Origin: Caldilineaceae bacterium
Lineage (GTDB): Bacteria; Chloroflexota; Anaerolineae; Caldilineales; Caldilineaceae
Assembly (NCBI GenBank): GCA_020634815.1
Contig: JACKBA010000009.1
Span: forward strand, 1-64,000
Direction: 5' to 3'
Length of the DNA stretch: 64,000 bases
Below are positions 1 to 8,488 of this stretch, one piece after another. The notes beneath the pieces are model-generated. The model ran no database searches. It saw nothing but the letters and a program-made list of their open reading frames with translations, and had not been told where the DNA came from. The stretch's first letter is position 1. Each line of letters begins with the position of its first letter. Both the position numbers and the translations under genes were made by a program.

Positions 1-488
1 ATAGCTGTGGCCGAATCTCTTGCTAACATGCTGGCGAAGATCGTGAGCAATACAGTTGAACCGAACACTTCCATTTCCGTCGGCCAAGCCAATAGGACCA
101 CAGCCAGTATCAAGACAATGAGCCAGTGGAGCCAGGGTAACCAAGATGCTGGAAAGTCAAACGATTCGTCATTGTCGCCTTTCTTGCATATGAGCCCTGT
201 TGAACGGTTTCGTACTCTAAGAATAATTCTTGATAGATTTTTATCGTGTCGAAGCAAGAAACTCATACCACGTGGCACTAACGACAGGATAGCCGCAATG
301 AGAACCATCGTTATGGAAAAACGAAAAACAATGACTTTACTCACTAGCGCACCAAGGCATAAGAACACATTTCCGTCGATATATAGCAAATGGAAGACAG
401 TGGTGCACGTTGCACTCAACATGATCAACCATAACCATATACAACCACGACGCCCGCGAAGCTTAACGTGTCTGGTGCCTGAAGTCAT
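1..488 (-). CDS. Membrane protein, 3' end beyond window edge
   Basis: An open minus-strand frame of 162 codons begins with ATG at 488 and runs off the left edge without a stop. It starts two bases after the TAA of the upstream kinase gene (TAA-CA-ATG), so it is probably translated by coupling. The visible product has a basic N-terminus (MTSGTRHVKLRGRR) and about four hydrophobic stretches, near residues 16-50, 55-75, 112-135 and 137 to the edge, with a hydrophilic charged loop between the second and third. No family is recognised. The DNA is clearly more AT-rich than its neighbours, which may mean recent acquisition or relaxed constraint. The frame and coupling are read directly; membrane location is inferred from hydrophobicity. 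Confidence 0.6.
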   Translation of the reverse strand, partial: MTSGTRHVKLRGRRGCIWLWLIMLSATCTTVFHLLYIDGNVFLCLGALVSKVIVFRFSITMVLIAAILSLVPRGMSFLLRHDKNLSRIILRVRNRSTGLICKKGDNDESFDFPASWLPWLHWLIVLILAVVLLAWPTEMEVFGSTVLLTIFASMLARDSATA

Positions 489-490
489 TG

Positions 491-2119
491 TTATCCATCA
501 ACCACAAACGTTCCGCCGATCTTGTCGTGCCACGCCTGTTTGTTGGCATCCCACAGCGGCCACAGCCAGCCGAGCAGCCCGATCATGATGTACATCAGCA
601 GGTTCTCCAGCCCGAAGCCGATGACGTAGCGCATGAAACTCCTGCCCCAACCGGGCGCGTAGCCGTTCTCATCGACGACCTTGATCTTGACCATCTTTTT
701 GCCCAGCGTCTGCCCGCTGCGCGCGGTCGGCCACAGGAAGTAAAGCCAGCTTGCCGCCAGCGCCGCCAGCAAAAAGGTGCCGCCGCCATACGAGCTGCCG
801 CCGGCCACAAATGCAGCGGCGATCCCAACCAGGATCATGATCAGCACGTAGCAGAGCACGGTGTCGATCACAAACGCGCCGACGCGTTTGCCATAGCTGG
901 CAAAGGTGCTGCCAACCAATCCGGGTGGCATGCTCATAAACTGAGGCGCGTATGGAGCCGGAATCATGAGCGGTGGCGGTTGGCGAACCGGCGGAGCAGA
1001 AGGTGCCGGCAACTGCGCGGGGGGAAGCGCCGCCTGCGTTGCGACACGCGGGGCATAGACCGGCATCGTCGCCGGGAGCGAAGTGACCAGCGTGGGGGCG
1101 GCGCCCGCCGACTGGCCAAATAGGGCGTTCTGCAGATCGCGGGCGCTCTGCCAGCGGTCGCCAGGGTCGAGCATCACAGCACGCCCCACGATTTGCTCAA
1201 AGGAGGCGGAGGCTATCGAATTGTAGCTGCGCACGGATGGGAACTTGAACGGCTCCGTGCTGGGGTCGCGCCCGGTAATGGCGTGATGTAGCGTGGCGCC
1301 GAACGCGTAGATATCCGTGCGAGCGTCGCTCTGCCCTTTGCCGTATTGCTCCGGCGCAGCATAGCCGGGCGTGCCCATCGCCTGCGTATCCTTGCGCTTG
1401 CCCGGTTTGAAGTGGCGCGCGATGCCGAAGTCGATCAACTTGATCTGCTTGTCACCGGGCAGCACCATGATGTTGGCTGGTTTGAGGTCGCGAAAGATGA
1501 TCGGCGGGTGCTGGCCGTGCAAATAGACAAGTACGTCGCACAACTGCTCGGCATAACGGCGCACGATCGGTTCCGGCAATGGGCCGCGCGTCACTTCCAA
1601 CTTCTTCTCAAGCGTCTGTCCCTGCACGAACTCCATCACCAGGTATTGATTGCCACCATCTGTGAAGTAATCGGTCACTTGGGGCAGGTTGGCGTGATTC
1701 AGCGCCGCAAGCATGGCCGCCTCTTGCTGGAACGCCTCCAATGCCGCCTGCCGCTCCACCGGGTCGGCAATCGCCTGGTCGGACATCTCCTTGAGCGCAT
1801 ACTGCTTGCCTGCCAACCGTTGATCGCTGACGAGATAGACGGCGCCCATGCCGCCCTGGCCCAGTCTACGCACCACCAGATAGCGCCCGCCGATCTGGGC
1901 GTTGGGCGTCAAAAGCCCGGTCATCTGTGCTCCCTGTGACGCGCCTGCGGGGGAGAGCAGACCGGTCAACGACGCGCCGCAACTATTGCAGAACCTGGCC
2001 GTGATCGGATGGCTCTGCCGGCACGACGGACACGACTGCGTCAGCGCGGTGGAACACTGATTGCAGAACCGTGCGCTCGGCTGGTTGGTAGCGCCGCACT
2101 GCGGGCACTGTGCGCTCAT
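491..2119 (-). CDS. Zinc-ribbon Ser/Thr protein kinase with RDD membrane domain
   Basis: The 542-residue product starts with two zinc ribbons (CPQC/CNQC and CPSC/CNSC, residues 5-50). A Hanks-type kinase domain follows at about 80-335 with glycine loop GQGGMGAV, catalytic lysine in YALKEM, DFG in LIDFGIAR and APEQY in the activation region. The catalytic loop reads FRDLKPAN, so the usual HRD histidine is phenylalanine; Asp, Lys and Asn are intact and activity is still likely. After a proline/alanine linker the C-terminus (about 410-542) is an RDD-type membrane domain (KRVGAFVID, GKKMVKIKV, WHDKIGG). The kinase is therefore predicted to be membrane-anchored and cytoplasmic. SD GGAGGA lies about 11 bases before the ATG. 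It is near the downstream end of the minus-strand island and couples to the gene at 1-488. Confidence 0.93.
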   Translation of the reverse strand: MSAQCPQCGATNQPSARFCNQCSTALTQSCPSCRQSHPITARFCNSCGASLTGLLSPAGASQGAQMTGLLTPNAQIGGRYLVVRRLGQGGMGAVYLVSDQRLAGKQYALKEMSDQAIADPVERQAALEAFQQEAAMLAALNHANLPQVTDYFTDGGNQYLVMEFVQGQTLEKKLEVTRGPLPEPIVRRYAEQLCDVLVYLHGQHPPIIFRDLKPANIMVLPGDKQIKLIDFGIARHFKPGKRKDTQAMGTPGYAAPEQYGKGQSDARTDIYAFGATLHHAITGRDPSTEPFKFPSVRSYNSIASASFEQIVGRAVMLDPGDRWQSARDLQNALFGQSAGAAPTLVTSLPATMPVYAPRVATQAALPPAQLPAPSAPPVRQPPPLMIPAPYAPQFMSMPPGLVGSTFASYGKRVGAFVIDTVLCYVLIMILVGIAAAFVAGGSSYGGGTFLLAALAASWLYFLWPTARSGQTLGKKMVKIKVVDENGYAPGWGRSFMRYVIGFGLENLLMYIMIGLLGWLWPLWDANKQAWHDKIGGTFVVDG

Positions 2120-2143
2120 AGTGGAACCGCTCCTCCAAGCGGC

Positions 2144-2602
2144 CTACAGTTCCGCTGTCACAAATTCATGGCCACAGTACCGACAGACCTGCGCCTCCGC
2201 CTGGACTGCTTCGGCGCACTTGGGACATTTCTTCATCCCAGCAGGCACGCCGGCCAGCGGCTGCGATGGCAGTGTACCAGGCATGGCCACGGTTTGGCCG
2301 AGCTGTGGATATGCCATCGGCGCGGGCGCCACCGGCTGATAACTTGCGTTGGCGAATTGCTGCATGTACTGCTGGTTAATCCGTTCTGCAGTTTTGTACG
2401 CGTCGTAGATTGCCCAGATCATGACAATCGGGGCAGTGATGAAACCAATGATGATCGCCATCAGCGCAACATTCACGACTTGAACAATAATAATTATGAC
2501 GCCTTTGCCGACTTCTCCGTTGTACATCTGCCCCAAACCAGGGAGTAGAAAGCTCAAAATGGCAGCCAGCCCTGAGTTTTTGGGCGGTTGAATGACCTGC
2601 AT
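2144..2602 (-). CDS. TM2-like membrane protein with C-terminal zinc ribbon
   Basis: This 152-residue protein begins with a TM2-domain-like hairpin: SFLLPGLGQMYNGE is followed by two hydrophobic helices at about residues 10-70. A proline/alanine-rich linker leads to a C-terminal zinc ribbon, CPKC...CRYCGHEF, at about 122-145. SD AAGGA lies eight bases before the start. It sits between the GNAT-like gene and the kinase in the same direction. TM2 domains are short membrane modules of poorly known function. The ribbon matches those on the kinases and FHA proteins nearby, so it probably belongs to the same network. Domain calls are from motif recognition. Confidence 0.85.
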   Translation of the reverse strand: MQVIQPPKNSGLAAILSFLLPGLGQMYNGEVGKGVIIIIVQVVNVALMAIIIGFITAPIVMIWAIYDAYKTAERINQQYMQQFANASYQPVAPAPMAYPQLGQTVAMPGTLPSQPLAGVPAGMKKCPKCAEAVQAEAQVCRYCGHEFVTAEL

Positions 2603-2622
2603 GATAGAGTCCTTTCGTGCAC

Positions 2623-3219
2623 TCAGTGCGACATTGATTTGTGAACGGTTGTACCTTCGCCGGGCGTATTCCGTAACTGCCAGCCGTCTTTGGACATGTG
2701 ACGCCAGTAACTCGCAGCATCCTGTTCTGTGACGGCGCCATAAATTTCACGGGCGTGGTGGCGCATGGCTTCATTTTCGGCGTGACCAAGCAGATGTTCG
2801 GATGAGCCAGCGTTGCGATACGCCGGGTTGACATGGATGTCCACCAGTTTGACGCGTTCATAGGCGTCTGGCGACCCATCGCCCAGTAATTGATACTCTC
2901 GCGACCGCTCCATCGACAGGCTCATGCGTCCTGCTTGGTTGCCTTCATACAGCAATTCATAGAAGCGTGAACCGTTACTGCCGCCGCCGCTATCATCGTC
3001 GTATTCTGACGTCCGACGCACGCTCATCTGGCGTCCGGCTTTGTCGGTGAACTGCTCGACGATGCGCGGGTCGGCTTGATCCGTCGCCTGCACCTGCCGG
3101 TCGCCAGGCTTCGTGACATCCTGCGCGTTGGCGGCGCGCTGCTCGATGCGTTGGCGCTGTTGTTCGGCAGCCTGTCGCGCGCCGTGTTCGGCGGCGTCGG
3201 TGATTTCGTGACTGGGCAT
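2623..3219 (-). CDS. GNAT-like acetyltransferase domain protein
   Basis: The 198-residue product has a charged, probably helical N-terminus (1-45, rich in Ala, Gln and Arg). A GNAT-like core follows: VKLVDIHVNPAYRNAG looks like strand beta4 plus the acetyl-CoA loop, then a helix (HLLGHAENEAMRHH) and a late ASYWRHMSKDGW segment. The acetyl-CoA loop reads RNAGSS, a variant of the usual Q/RxxGxG/A, so substrate and even activity are uncertain. A strong SD (GAGGAGG) lies five bases before the ATG. It stands among kinase genes and, like the genes near 30-32 kb, looks like an isolated effector-type domain without a secretion signal. Target unknown. Confidence 0.6.
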   Translation of the reverse strand: MPSHEITDAAEHGARQAAEQQRQRIEQRAANAQDVTKPGDRQVQATDQADPRIVEQFTDKAGRQMSVRRTSEYDDDSGGGSNGSRFYELLYEGNQAGRMSLSMERSREYQLLGDGSPDAYERVKLVDIHVNPAYRNAGSSEHLLGHAENEAMRHHAREIYGAVTEQDAASYWRHMSKDGWQLRNTPGEGTTVHKSMSH

Positions 3220-3281
3220 ACATCCCTCCTCATGCTGTATAATGCCGATGGCAACGCCCTTCTTTCATATAAGGAGAAAAT

Positions 3282-3338
3282 ATGTGTTCCCGAAATTGCA
3301 TCCTTCGAACCGGCAATGCGCTGGTTTGCGGGCGATGA
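3282..3338 (+). CDS. 18-residue upstream leader ORF
   Basis: A near-perfect Shine-Dalgarno (AAGGAG, 3271-3276) stands five bases before an ATG that opens only 18 codons, MCSRNCILRTGNALVCGR. Its TGA (3336-3338) overlaps the ATG (3335-3337) of the following membrane gene as ATGA. The membrane gene has no good SD of its own, so this leader probably delivers ribosomes to it. The peptide has three cysteines. It could be a regulatory leader, a small real protein, or the 5' part of a gene split by a frameshift; the arrangement itself is read directly. Confidence 0.5.
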   Translation: MCSRNCILRTGNALVCGR

Positions 3339-3889
3339 CATTGATCGTATGGGCGGGATTGGGTGCGCTTCTATTATGGGGACCAGCGCACCTGTTGATC
3401 GTGTTGGCCTATCTGCTGACGGCGGCGCTGTTGCCTTTGGGGTGGCCGCCAGTGTTTGGCCAATGGCGCGCCGTAATCGCCTTGTCGGCGGGCGCGATGC
3501 TGCCGCTAGCGATGCTACGCATCCCTGTCCTGTACACGCCATCGCCCTGGCTGGATGTAGCGATGTTGCTGCAATTGACTGCGTGGCTGATGCTGCCAGC
3601 AACGCTGGCGCTGCTGCTCTGGCGCCGCCGTGCGGCCGCCGCAGTGATTCTGCTCGGCATGGCGCTGCTGCCGGTCAGCACGCTGCTGCTGATGCAGTTC
3701 GGCCCACCGCCTACAGACTTGACCGCCCCGCCGCCCGTTCACCCGTTGGCGGGTATGGCGATGTTGACGCCCTTTTGGTTGATGCTGACAAGTTGCATGC
3801 TGGGGCCACTCTTTTTTGTGGTGATGTTCGTGTGGCTGCTGATTCGGGAAGCAATCGGGGAGGGCGAGGCTCAAAACGCGGTTGTGTAA
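3335..3889 (+). CDS. Hydrophobic multi-pass membrane protein
   Basis: The 184-residue product is almost wholly hydrophobic with about five predicted membrane helices, a proline-rich periplasmic-looking loop (GPPPTDLTAPPPVHP) and a charged C-terminus. The start at 3335 is preferred because its ATG overlaps the stop of the SD-preceded leader ORF. An alternative in-frame ATG at 3242 lacks an SD. It is the only plus-strand gene among the first 24 kb and points against its neighbours, so it has its own promoter or arises from the divergent spacer shared with the GNAT-like gene. No family recognised. Confidence 0.7.
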   Translation: MTLIVWAGLGALLLWGPAHLLIVLAYLLTAALLPLGWPPVFGQWRAVIALSAGAMLPLAMLRIPVLYTPSPWLDVAMLLQLTAWLMLPATLALLLWRRRAAAAVILLGMALLPVSTLLLMQFGPPPTDLTAPPPVHPLAGMAMLTPFWLMLTSCMLGPLFFVVMFVWLLIREAIGEGEAQNAVV

Positions 3890-3957
3890 ACCAATCTGTT
3901 CTGCGATCATCATCCAACACCGCTACAGGCAGACCTACGATTCGACGATATACCGGG

Positions 3958-5814
3958 TCAATACCGCGCCAGCAGCCACGGCGCCAGTGCGGCATGACAA
4001 TGCGGACAACCTGTGTCCAGGTGCAGCGGCGCGGCGACGCCACCGCTGCACGCCGGGCAGCGTCCATGCCAGCGCCGGTCGCTGCGCCAGAAGATTGCCC
4101 CCGCCGCCAGTAGCATGATTCCTGTCATCGCCAGCTTGACAAGCGTACCTGTCTCGATCCCCAAAATCAGCGGAAACGCCAGCACGCTGACCAGCGGCAG
4201 CACGCCTAGCCAGAGCGCCACGCCCAGCACCAGCGTCACTGCGCTGAAAATCAGGGCGCTACGACGCGCCAGCCACGGCGCACCGTACCAGGTCAGAATG
4301 CGCTGCTTGAGACGCATGTCCAGCCACAACGTCAGCCACAGCACCACCGGCGCGGCAATCACAAAGGCGACAAACGCGCCGGCCACCGCCTGCACGATAT
4401 AGCCGGCCGGGTCATCGAGCACCGGTGCAAACGCAGCAGGCGACGCGCCGGCAATCGCGTAGAGCACAATGTCGATCCCCTGTGGCCACATCAGCACAGC
4501 CACCAGCGCCAGCAGCAGCAGCGGCGCCAGTACAGCCAGCATCACTAGCACAAACCAAATGGTCGCCGTCATAATCTCGCGCCGGATCGCCCGCGCATCG
4601 GGCAGCCGCACCAGCATCAGCGGCGTCAGCCCCAGTGCCAGCACGACAAAGCCCGCCCCAATCGCCAGTTCCAGCCCGATTCCGACCTGACCCGGCGCCA
4701 GCAACGACGCCTGGACGATGTAGAACAGCATCACGATCACACCGCCGCGCACACCGATCTGCCGGCTCGTGCCATAGACCGTTTCTGGCTCACGCAGTAC
4801 GCTGCGCCGCGTCTCCACCTCCGGCTGTGGTGTCAGCGCCCAACGACCGTGCAGCGGCAGGTCGAGCGCCCATCTCAAAAACATCATTTCCGCCGCTGAT
4901 GACCAGCGCCGCCAAAACCGCAGATCAAACCGTGCCTGCACCGGCGCCAACGCAGGCGCACGAAAGCGATTCAGCGCGTTTTCCAGAGAACGCGCATCGC
5001 ACAGCCACGTCGCAACGCGCGCATCGGCATACACTTCGCGGACGCGCAGCAGCAAGTTCCAATCGCGCCGCCACAGAAACAATGCACCGATCAGCAGCGG
5101 CGCCAGCGCCATTGCCAGTTCGAGCCAATACGTCATGGCGCGGGCGGGCGTCATCGGCGGCGGCGCCATCATGAACGCTTGTACGTTGGGCGGGAAAAGC
5201 GCCAACAGCGGGGCGTAGATTTCGCGCAGCATTGGCAGGTGCGCAATGCCAATGGCGTACAGGATTGGCTGCCACGCCCACATGAACCAATAGACCACAG
5301 TGACCGCCGCCGTCATCTTCAGCAGGCTGCGTGCCAGCGCCGTCAGCCACGTATCGTGATTGGCGAAATGGGCCAGTTCGTGCAGCAGCACGACATCCAG
5401 ATCATCGTCCTCTTCCGTATCACGCGGACCGTCGGGCCATTTCTCGAAAAACCAGGCAGGGATGACCAGCCAGCGCCGTCGCCAGGTGCCGATAACAAAT
5501 GGCTCTCGGCCGGCGGTGGTCACTCGTAACAGGGGCGGAGGAGCGGCAACGCGATGCGACAATTCGGCCACGCGCTCCACCAGCCAGCCGCCGTCAGCAG
5601 GCAGCGGCGCGGCGCGCCACCAGGCAAGCAGGCGATCCGGCTCGACCAGAAAGTCCCACACGGTCAAGATCAGCACGACGACCGGCAGCAGCGGCAATAG
5701 CACCTGGAAGCGCAGCGTAAAGCCGGCCAGCAGCGGAACGCCGATTACCAGGAAGATGCCGGCAAAGAGGATCGTCGTTTGACTGGGTAGAGTAAAGAGG
5801 TTGAGTTTCGGCAT
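3958..5814 (-). CDS. M48-like membrane zinc metallopeptidase with C-terminal zinc ribbon
   Basis: The 618-residue protein has two N-terminal membrane helices and then the zinc-protease motif HELAHFANHD (HExxH, near residue 145), followed by further helices. This layout fits the M48 (HtpX/Ste24/BlaR-like) membrane peptidases. The second half has several more hydrophobic segments, and the last 45 residues form a zinc ribbon (CPAC...CPHC). M48 proteases cut misfolded or regulatory membrane proteins; the substrate here is unknown. A C-terminal ribbon on such a protease is unusual and matches the ribbon tag of the surrounding signalling proteins. No strong SD is visible. It lies 19 bases downstream of the putative anti-sigma gene. 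Confidence 0.85.
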   Translation of the reverse strand: MPKLNLFTLPSQTTILFAGIFLVIGVPLLAGFTLRFQVLLPLLPVVVLILTVWDFLVEPDRLLAWWRAAPLPADGGWLVERVAELSHRVAAPPPLLRVTTAGREPFVIGTWRRRWLVIPAWFFEKWPDGPRDTEEDDDLDVVLLHELAHFANHDTWLTALARSLLKMTAAVTVVYWFMWAWQPILYAIGIAHLPMLREIYAPLLALFPPNVQAFMMAPPPMTPARAMTYWLELAMALAPLLIGALFLWRRDWNLLLRVREVYADARVATWLCDARSLENALNRFRAPALAPVQARFDLRFWRRWSSAAEMMFLRWALDLPLHGRWALTPQPEVETRRSVLREPETVYGTSRQIGVRGGVIVMLFYIVQASLLAPGQVGIGLELAIGAGFVVLALGLTPLMLVRLPDARAIRREIMTATIWFVLVMLAVLAPLLLLALVAVLMWPQGIDIVLYAIAGASPAAFAPVLDDPAGYIVQAVAGAFVAFVIAAPVVLWLTLWLDMRLKQRILTWYGAPWLARRSALIFSAVTLVLGVALWLGVLPLVSVLAFPLILGIETGTLVKLAMTGIMLLAAGAIFWRSDRRWHGRCPACSGGVAAPLHLDTGCPHCHAALAPWLLARY

Positions 5815-5833
5815 CGGTCACGCGCACGCGGCG

Positions 5834-6589
5834 TTACTGCGCGCGCCCCAACTCGATCACGGCTGAAGGGTCGGTGAGCGCCTGGGCGACAAAAGTATCG
5901 ATGAAGGCGGTGCGCTGGCGTTTGGGCAAGTGTTTGGCGACCTGCTCTGCCGCCTGGCGCACCGGTACAGCCAGCGCACTGCGCGCTTGCATGGCGCGCA
6001 ACTCATCGACGGTGTACTGCTCCGCCAACGCCTGCGCCGCAAACCAGGTCACCTGGATCAGCGCCATTTCCGTGTTCGCTCCGCCGTAAGCCAGCGCCAT
6101 TTGCGGTTGCGGCGGTTGGATCGCACCTGACGATGCAGCCGTCAGATCTTCCAGCCAGGATGCAAGCTGTGCCTCCACATCGCCGTAACTATGCAACGTT
6201 TTTTGCAGCACCTGCTGCGCCGTTGTCGTGACCCAGCGCCGGATGCGCAGTGCCGTGAGCATGTGGGCAGGTACTGTCGGCACGGGTGCGTCCGGTGATG
6301 CACCGGTGGCAGCCTCTAACTCGAGCAGTGCGTCGACAAGTTCGCCGTATTCCAGCGCGCACGCCTCACAGGCGTCCAGGTGCGCCGTCTCGGTCGGAAA
6401 AAGCTGTACCATGCGTTCGCCGCGCAGCTCGGCTTCGGCCATTGCCGGAAAGGCGGCGCGTATGCGATTACAGGTACGGCGATCCGCTGGAGCAGCATTC
6501 AGCGCGTTAATCAGGCGCACTACGCCCGACTGGCGCACTGCCTGGCCAGTTGATCGCGCAGAATTCGATGACTCAATCGGTTCAGACAT
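5834..6589 (-). CDS. Putative anti-sigma-like protein with HxxxCxxC motif
   Basis: The 251-residue soluble protein contains HLDACEAC near residue 70, the HxxxCxxC arrangement found in zinc-containing anti-sigma factors. The rest is helical and has no membrane segment, so it is not a standard membrane anti-sigma factor. It directly follows the sigma-like gene (23-base gap) with SD AGGA nine bases before the ATG, which supports a sigma/partner pair. The C-terminal half (about 115-251) matches nothing I recognise. The anti-sigma role is inferred from the motif and the neighbour. Confidence 0.6.
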   Translation of the reverse strand: MSEPIESSNSARSTGQAVRQSGVVRLINALNAAPADRRTCNRIRAAFPAMAEAELRGERMVQLFPTETAHLDACEACALEYGELVDALLELEAATGASPDAPVPTVPAHMLTALRIRRWVTTTAQQVLQKTLHSYGDVEAQLASWLEDLTAASSGAIQPPQPQMALAYGGANTEMALIQVTWFAAQALAEQYTVDELRAMQARSALAVPVRQAAEQVAKHLPKRQRTAFIDTFVAQALTDPSAVIELGRAQ

Positions 6590-6612
6590 GACATGGATTC
6601 CTGGTGTACAGT

Positions 6613-7455
6613 TTAGAAGCTGGGCGCCATCTGCAGTTCACGGGCTACGTCTTCCAGGCAACACTTCCTGATTTTACTTAGCGCCCGGCTTTTTTCCACA
6701 TGGTACTGATTCACCTTGATTCGTAACTGTCCGGCAATTTCGCTTGGGTTGAATTCGGCAAAGAAGTGCAGCAGAATGATATGCTCCTGCCGGACATTTT
6801 TCAAACAGTCGCTCAACACTTTCAGCAGACCGTCCAGGGATTCCCGCTTCAGCACCTGATCATAAGCCATCTGTGCTGACGGATCGGCAACAGACAGGAG
6901 CGGAGAATCGGATTCATCGGCTTGACAATCCAGCAGCTCTGCCTCCGTTGTCTCATGATCGCCAATCGGCTTCCGTCGTCGCCGTTCCTGATTAATCTCG
7001 TTTAGCAGGATCTTTGCAAAATAGGCCAGATAGGAGCCTGGCAGACACCGCTCAATGGTGAGCCATGTCTTGTGGACTGCACGCAGGATGGTGCTTTCCG
7101 CCATCTCTCGATCCTGGAAGTGCTTGAGCGCCAGCGGCCAGCCATAGGCGATGGTTTCGTCCAAAGCCCTGCTCTGCAGCCGGCCGTCATTGCCGCCAAC
7201 AGCAGCGTGCAAGAGATAGCAGTATTCGTGCACAGTTGCCTGCCGCACCAGCACTTCGTCCGGCAGGCGCCGCTGCCCGTTACACCAGTCGAACAGCCGA
7301 CGTTTCACGCGTGAGCCAAACGTGTCGTCGGGGCCAACCAAAACCGGCTCAGAAGCCAGTTGCCACCCGTGGCGAGCTAACTCCGCCTCGATACGCCGCC
7401 GAAGTTCTACGTCGTCAAAGGGCAATGTATCAATCGGAAAACCTGAATCGGTCAC
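6613..7455 (-). CDS. Sigma-70-like (ECF-type) transcription factor
   Basis: The 280-residue product has the outline of an alternative sigma factor. Its middle (about 120-165) resembles region 2 with an aromatic and basic stretch (LPGSYLAYFAKILLNEINQERRRR). The C-terminal 80 residues resemble region 4, with FNPSEIAGQLRIKVNQYHVEKSRALSKIRK as helix-turn-helix. The roughly 90-residue N-terminal extension is longer than in usual ECF factors. The start is GTG at 7455 with SD AAGGTGA, six bases after the protease gene, so the two are probably cotranscribed. A paralogous arrangement occurs at 24554. The likely role is transcription of this island, but target promoters are not identified. Confidence 0.7.
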   Translation of the reverse strand: MTDSGFPIDTLPFDDVELRRRIEAELARHGWQLASEPVLVGPDDTFGSRVKRRLFDWCNGQRRLPDEVLVRQATVHEYCYLLHAAVGGNDGRLQSRALDETIAYGWPLALKHFQDREMAESTILRAVHKTWLTIERCLPGSYLAYFAKILLNEINQERRRRKPIGDHETTEAELLDCQADESDSPLLSVADPSAQMAYDQVLKRESLDGLLKVLSDCLKNVRQEHIILLHFFAEFNPSEIAGQLRIKVNQYHVEKSRALSKIRKCCLEDVARELQMAPSF

Positions 7456-7461
7456 TCTGAA

Positions 7462-8472
7462 TCACCTTGCCTCTCTTAACAGCGCTTGCGCCGCATTTAC
7501 AGGGCGAATCAAGCCCAACTTACCCGGCAGCCGCGAATCCACTTCGCTACTTTCTAAATACCCGGCGGAGGGTACACCGACCAGCTCACCCGCTGTGTTG
7601 ATGGCGGCGCCGCCGCTGTTGCCGGGATTGGTTTCGGCGTCGGTCTTGATCCAGCCTTCCACAAAGCCAGACACCGTGCCGCGTGTCAGGGTGATCGTGT
7701 CGCCGCCCAGTCCTGGATAGCCAAGCACAGTGACGGGGTCTCCGATCTGCACCGTCGCCGAATCGCCCACTGTGATTGCAACCAGGTTCAGATTATCTGA
7801 GGTGCGGTTGCCGTCGGCGTCGGCCACGATACGCAGTAGCGCCAGATCGAGCGCAGGGTCGGCGTCCACGACTTCGGCGCGATAGCGCACTTCCGGCGGC
7901 TGAAGCGAGCCGTTGGGCGAGAGCGCGATCCAGGCCGTGCGGCTGGCGTTGGCATAGTGGCCGGTGTCCGGGTCGCCGACGACGTGGAAGTTGGTCAGGA
8001 TGAAGCCTCTTTCGCCGTTGACTACCGTGCCGGAGCCGGTGCTGAGCACATCGCTGTCGTCATCTTGCGGCGTGAGCACCTGCACCGTCGCCTGAATCGC
8101 CCGCTGCAGCGCAGCGTCGGCGTTGAGCGGTGTCGCCAGGTCGCCAGGTGTGGAGGATGCCAGCCAGCCGCGCACGACGATCACCGCCAGCAACACTACG
8201 ACCAATGCGCCGCCCAGGATCGCCAACCGCGTCAGCCAGTAGGTGCGCAGCGAAACCGATGTCGCGAAGGTGTAGCCACAATGGGAGCAACGGTGGGTGG
8301 CAATGGGCGTCGGCGTGTGACAGCGCGGACAGATTTTGGTGGTGGACGCCAGCGCGCCGGCGCCGGGCGCGGCGGCCATCTGACCGGGCGGCGTCAAGGC
8401 AGCGCCACAACGGGCGCAAAAGCGCGCACCGCCACGATTGGCCGCCCGACACTTCGGACACACAGATGACAC
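7462..8472 (-). CDS. Zinc-ribbon, membrane-anchored HtrA/trypsin-like serine protease
   Basis: The 336-residue protein begins with two zinc ribbons (CPKC...CARC and CPRC...CSHC), followed by one membrane helix near residue 90. A trypsin-like domain then shows a full triad: His in LTNFHVVGD, Asp in ALDLALLRI and Ser in NPGNSGG. The ribbon is predicted cytoplasmic and the protease extracytoplasmic. There is no PDZ domain, unlike typical DegP/HtrA. GTG at 8472 is chosen because AGGAG stands five bases before it; an upstream ATG (8487) overlaps that SD. It lies between a VWA gene and the sigma gene, so it may act as an envelope sensor or processing enzyme for the network. Confidence 0.88.
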   Translation of the reverse strand: MSSVCPKCRAANRGGARFCARCGAALTPPGQMAAAPGAGALASTTKICPRCHTPTPIATHRCSHCGYTFATSVSLRTYWLTRLAILGGALVVVLLAVIVVRGWLASSTPGDLATPLNADAALQRAIQATVQVLTPQDDDSDVLSTGSGTVVNGERGFILTNFHVVGDPDTGHYANASRTAWIALSPNGSLQPPEVRYRAEVVDADPALDLALLRIVADADGNRTSDNLNLVAITVGDSATVQIGDPVTVLGYPGLGGDTITLTRGTVSGFVEGWIKTDAETNPGNSGGAAINTAGELVGVPSAGYLESSEVDSRLPGKLGLIRPVNAAQALLREAR

Positions 8473-8488
8473 GCTGACTCCTCTCATA

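Noticed and set aside
7..588. Plus-strand open frame of 193 codons at the left end
   Set aside because: It runs antisense to the coupled membrane frame at 1-488 and to the end of the kinase, has no SD and an unlikely composition.
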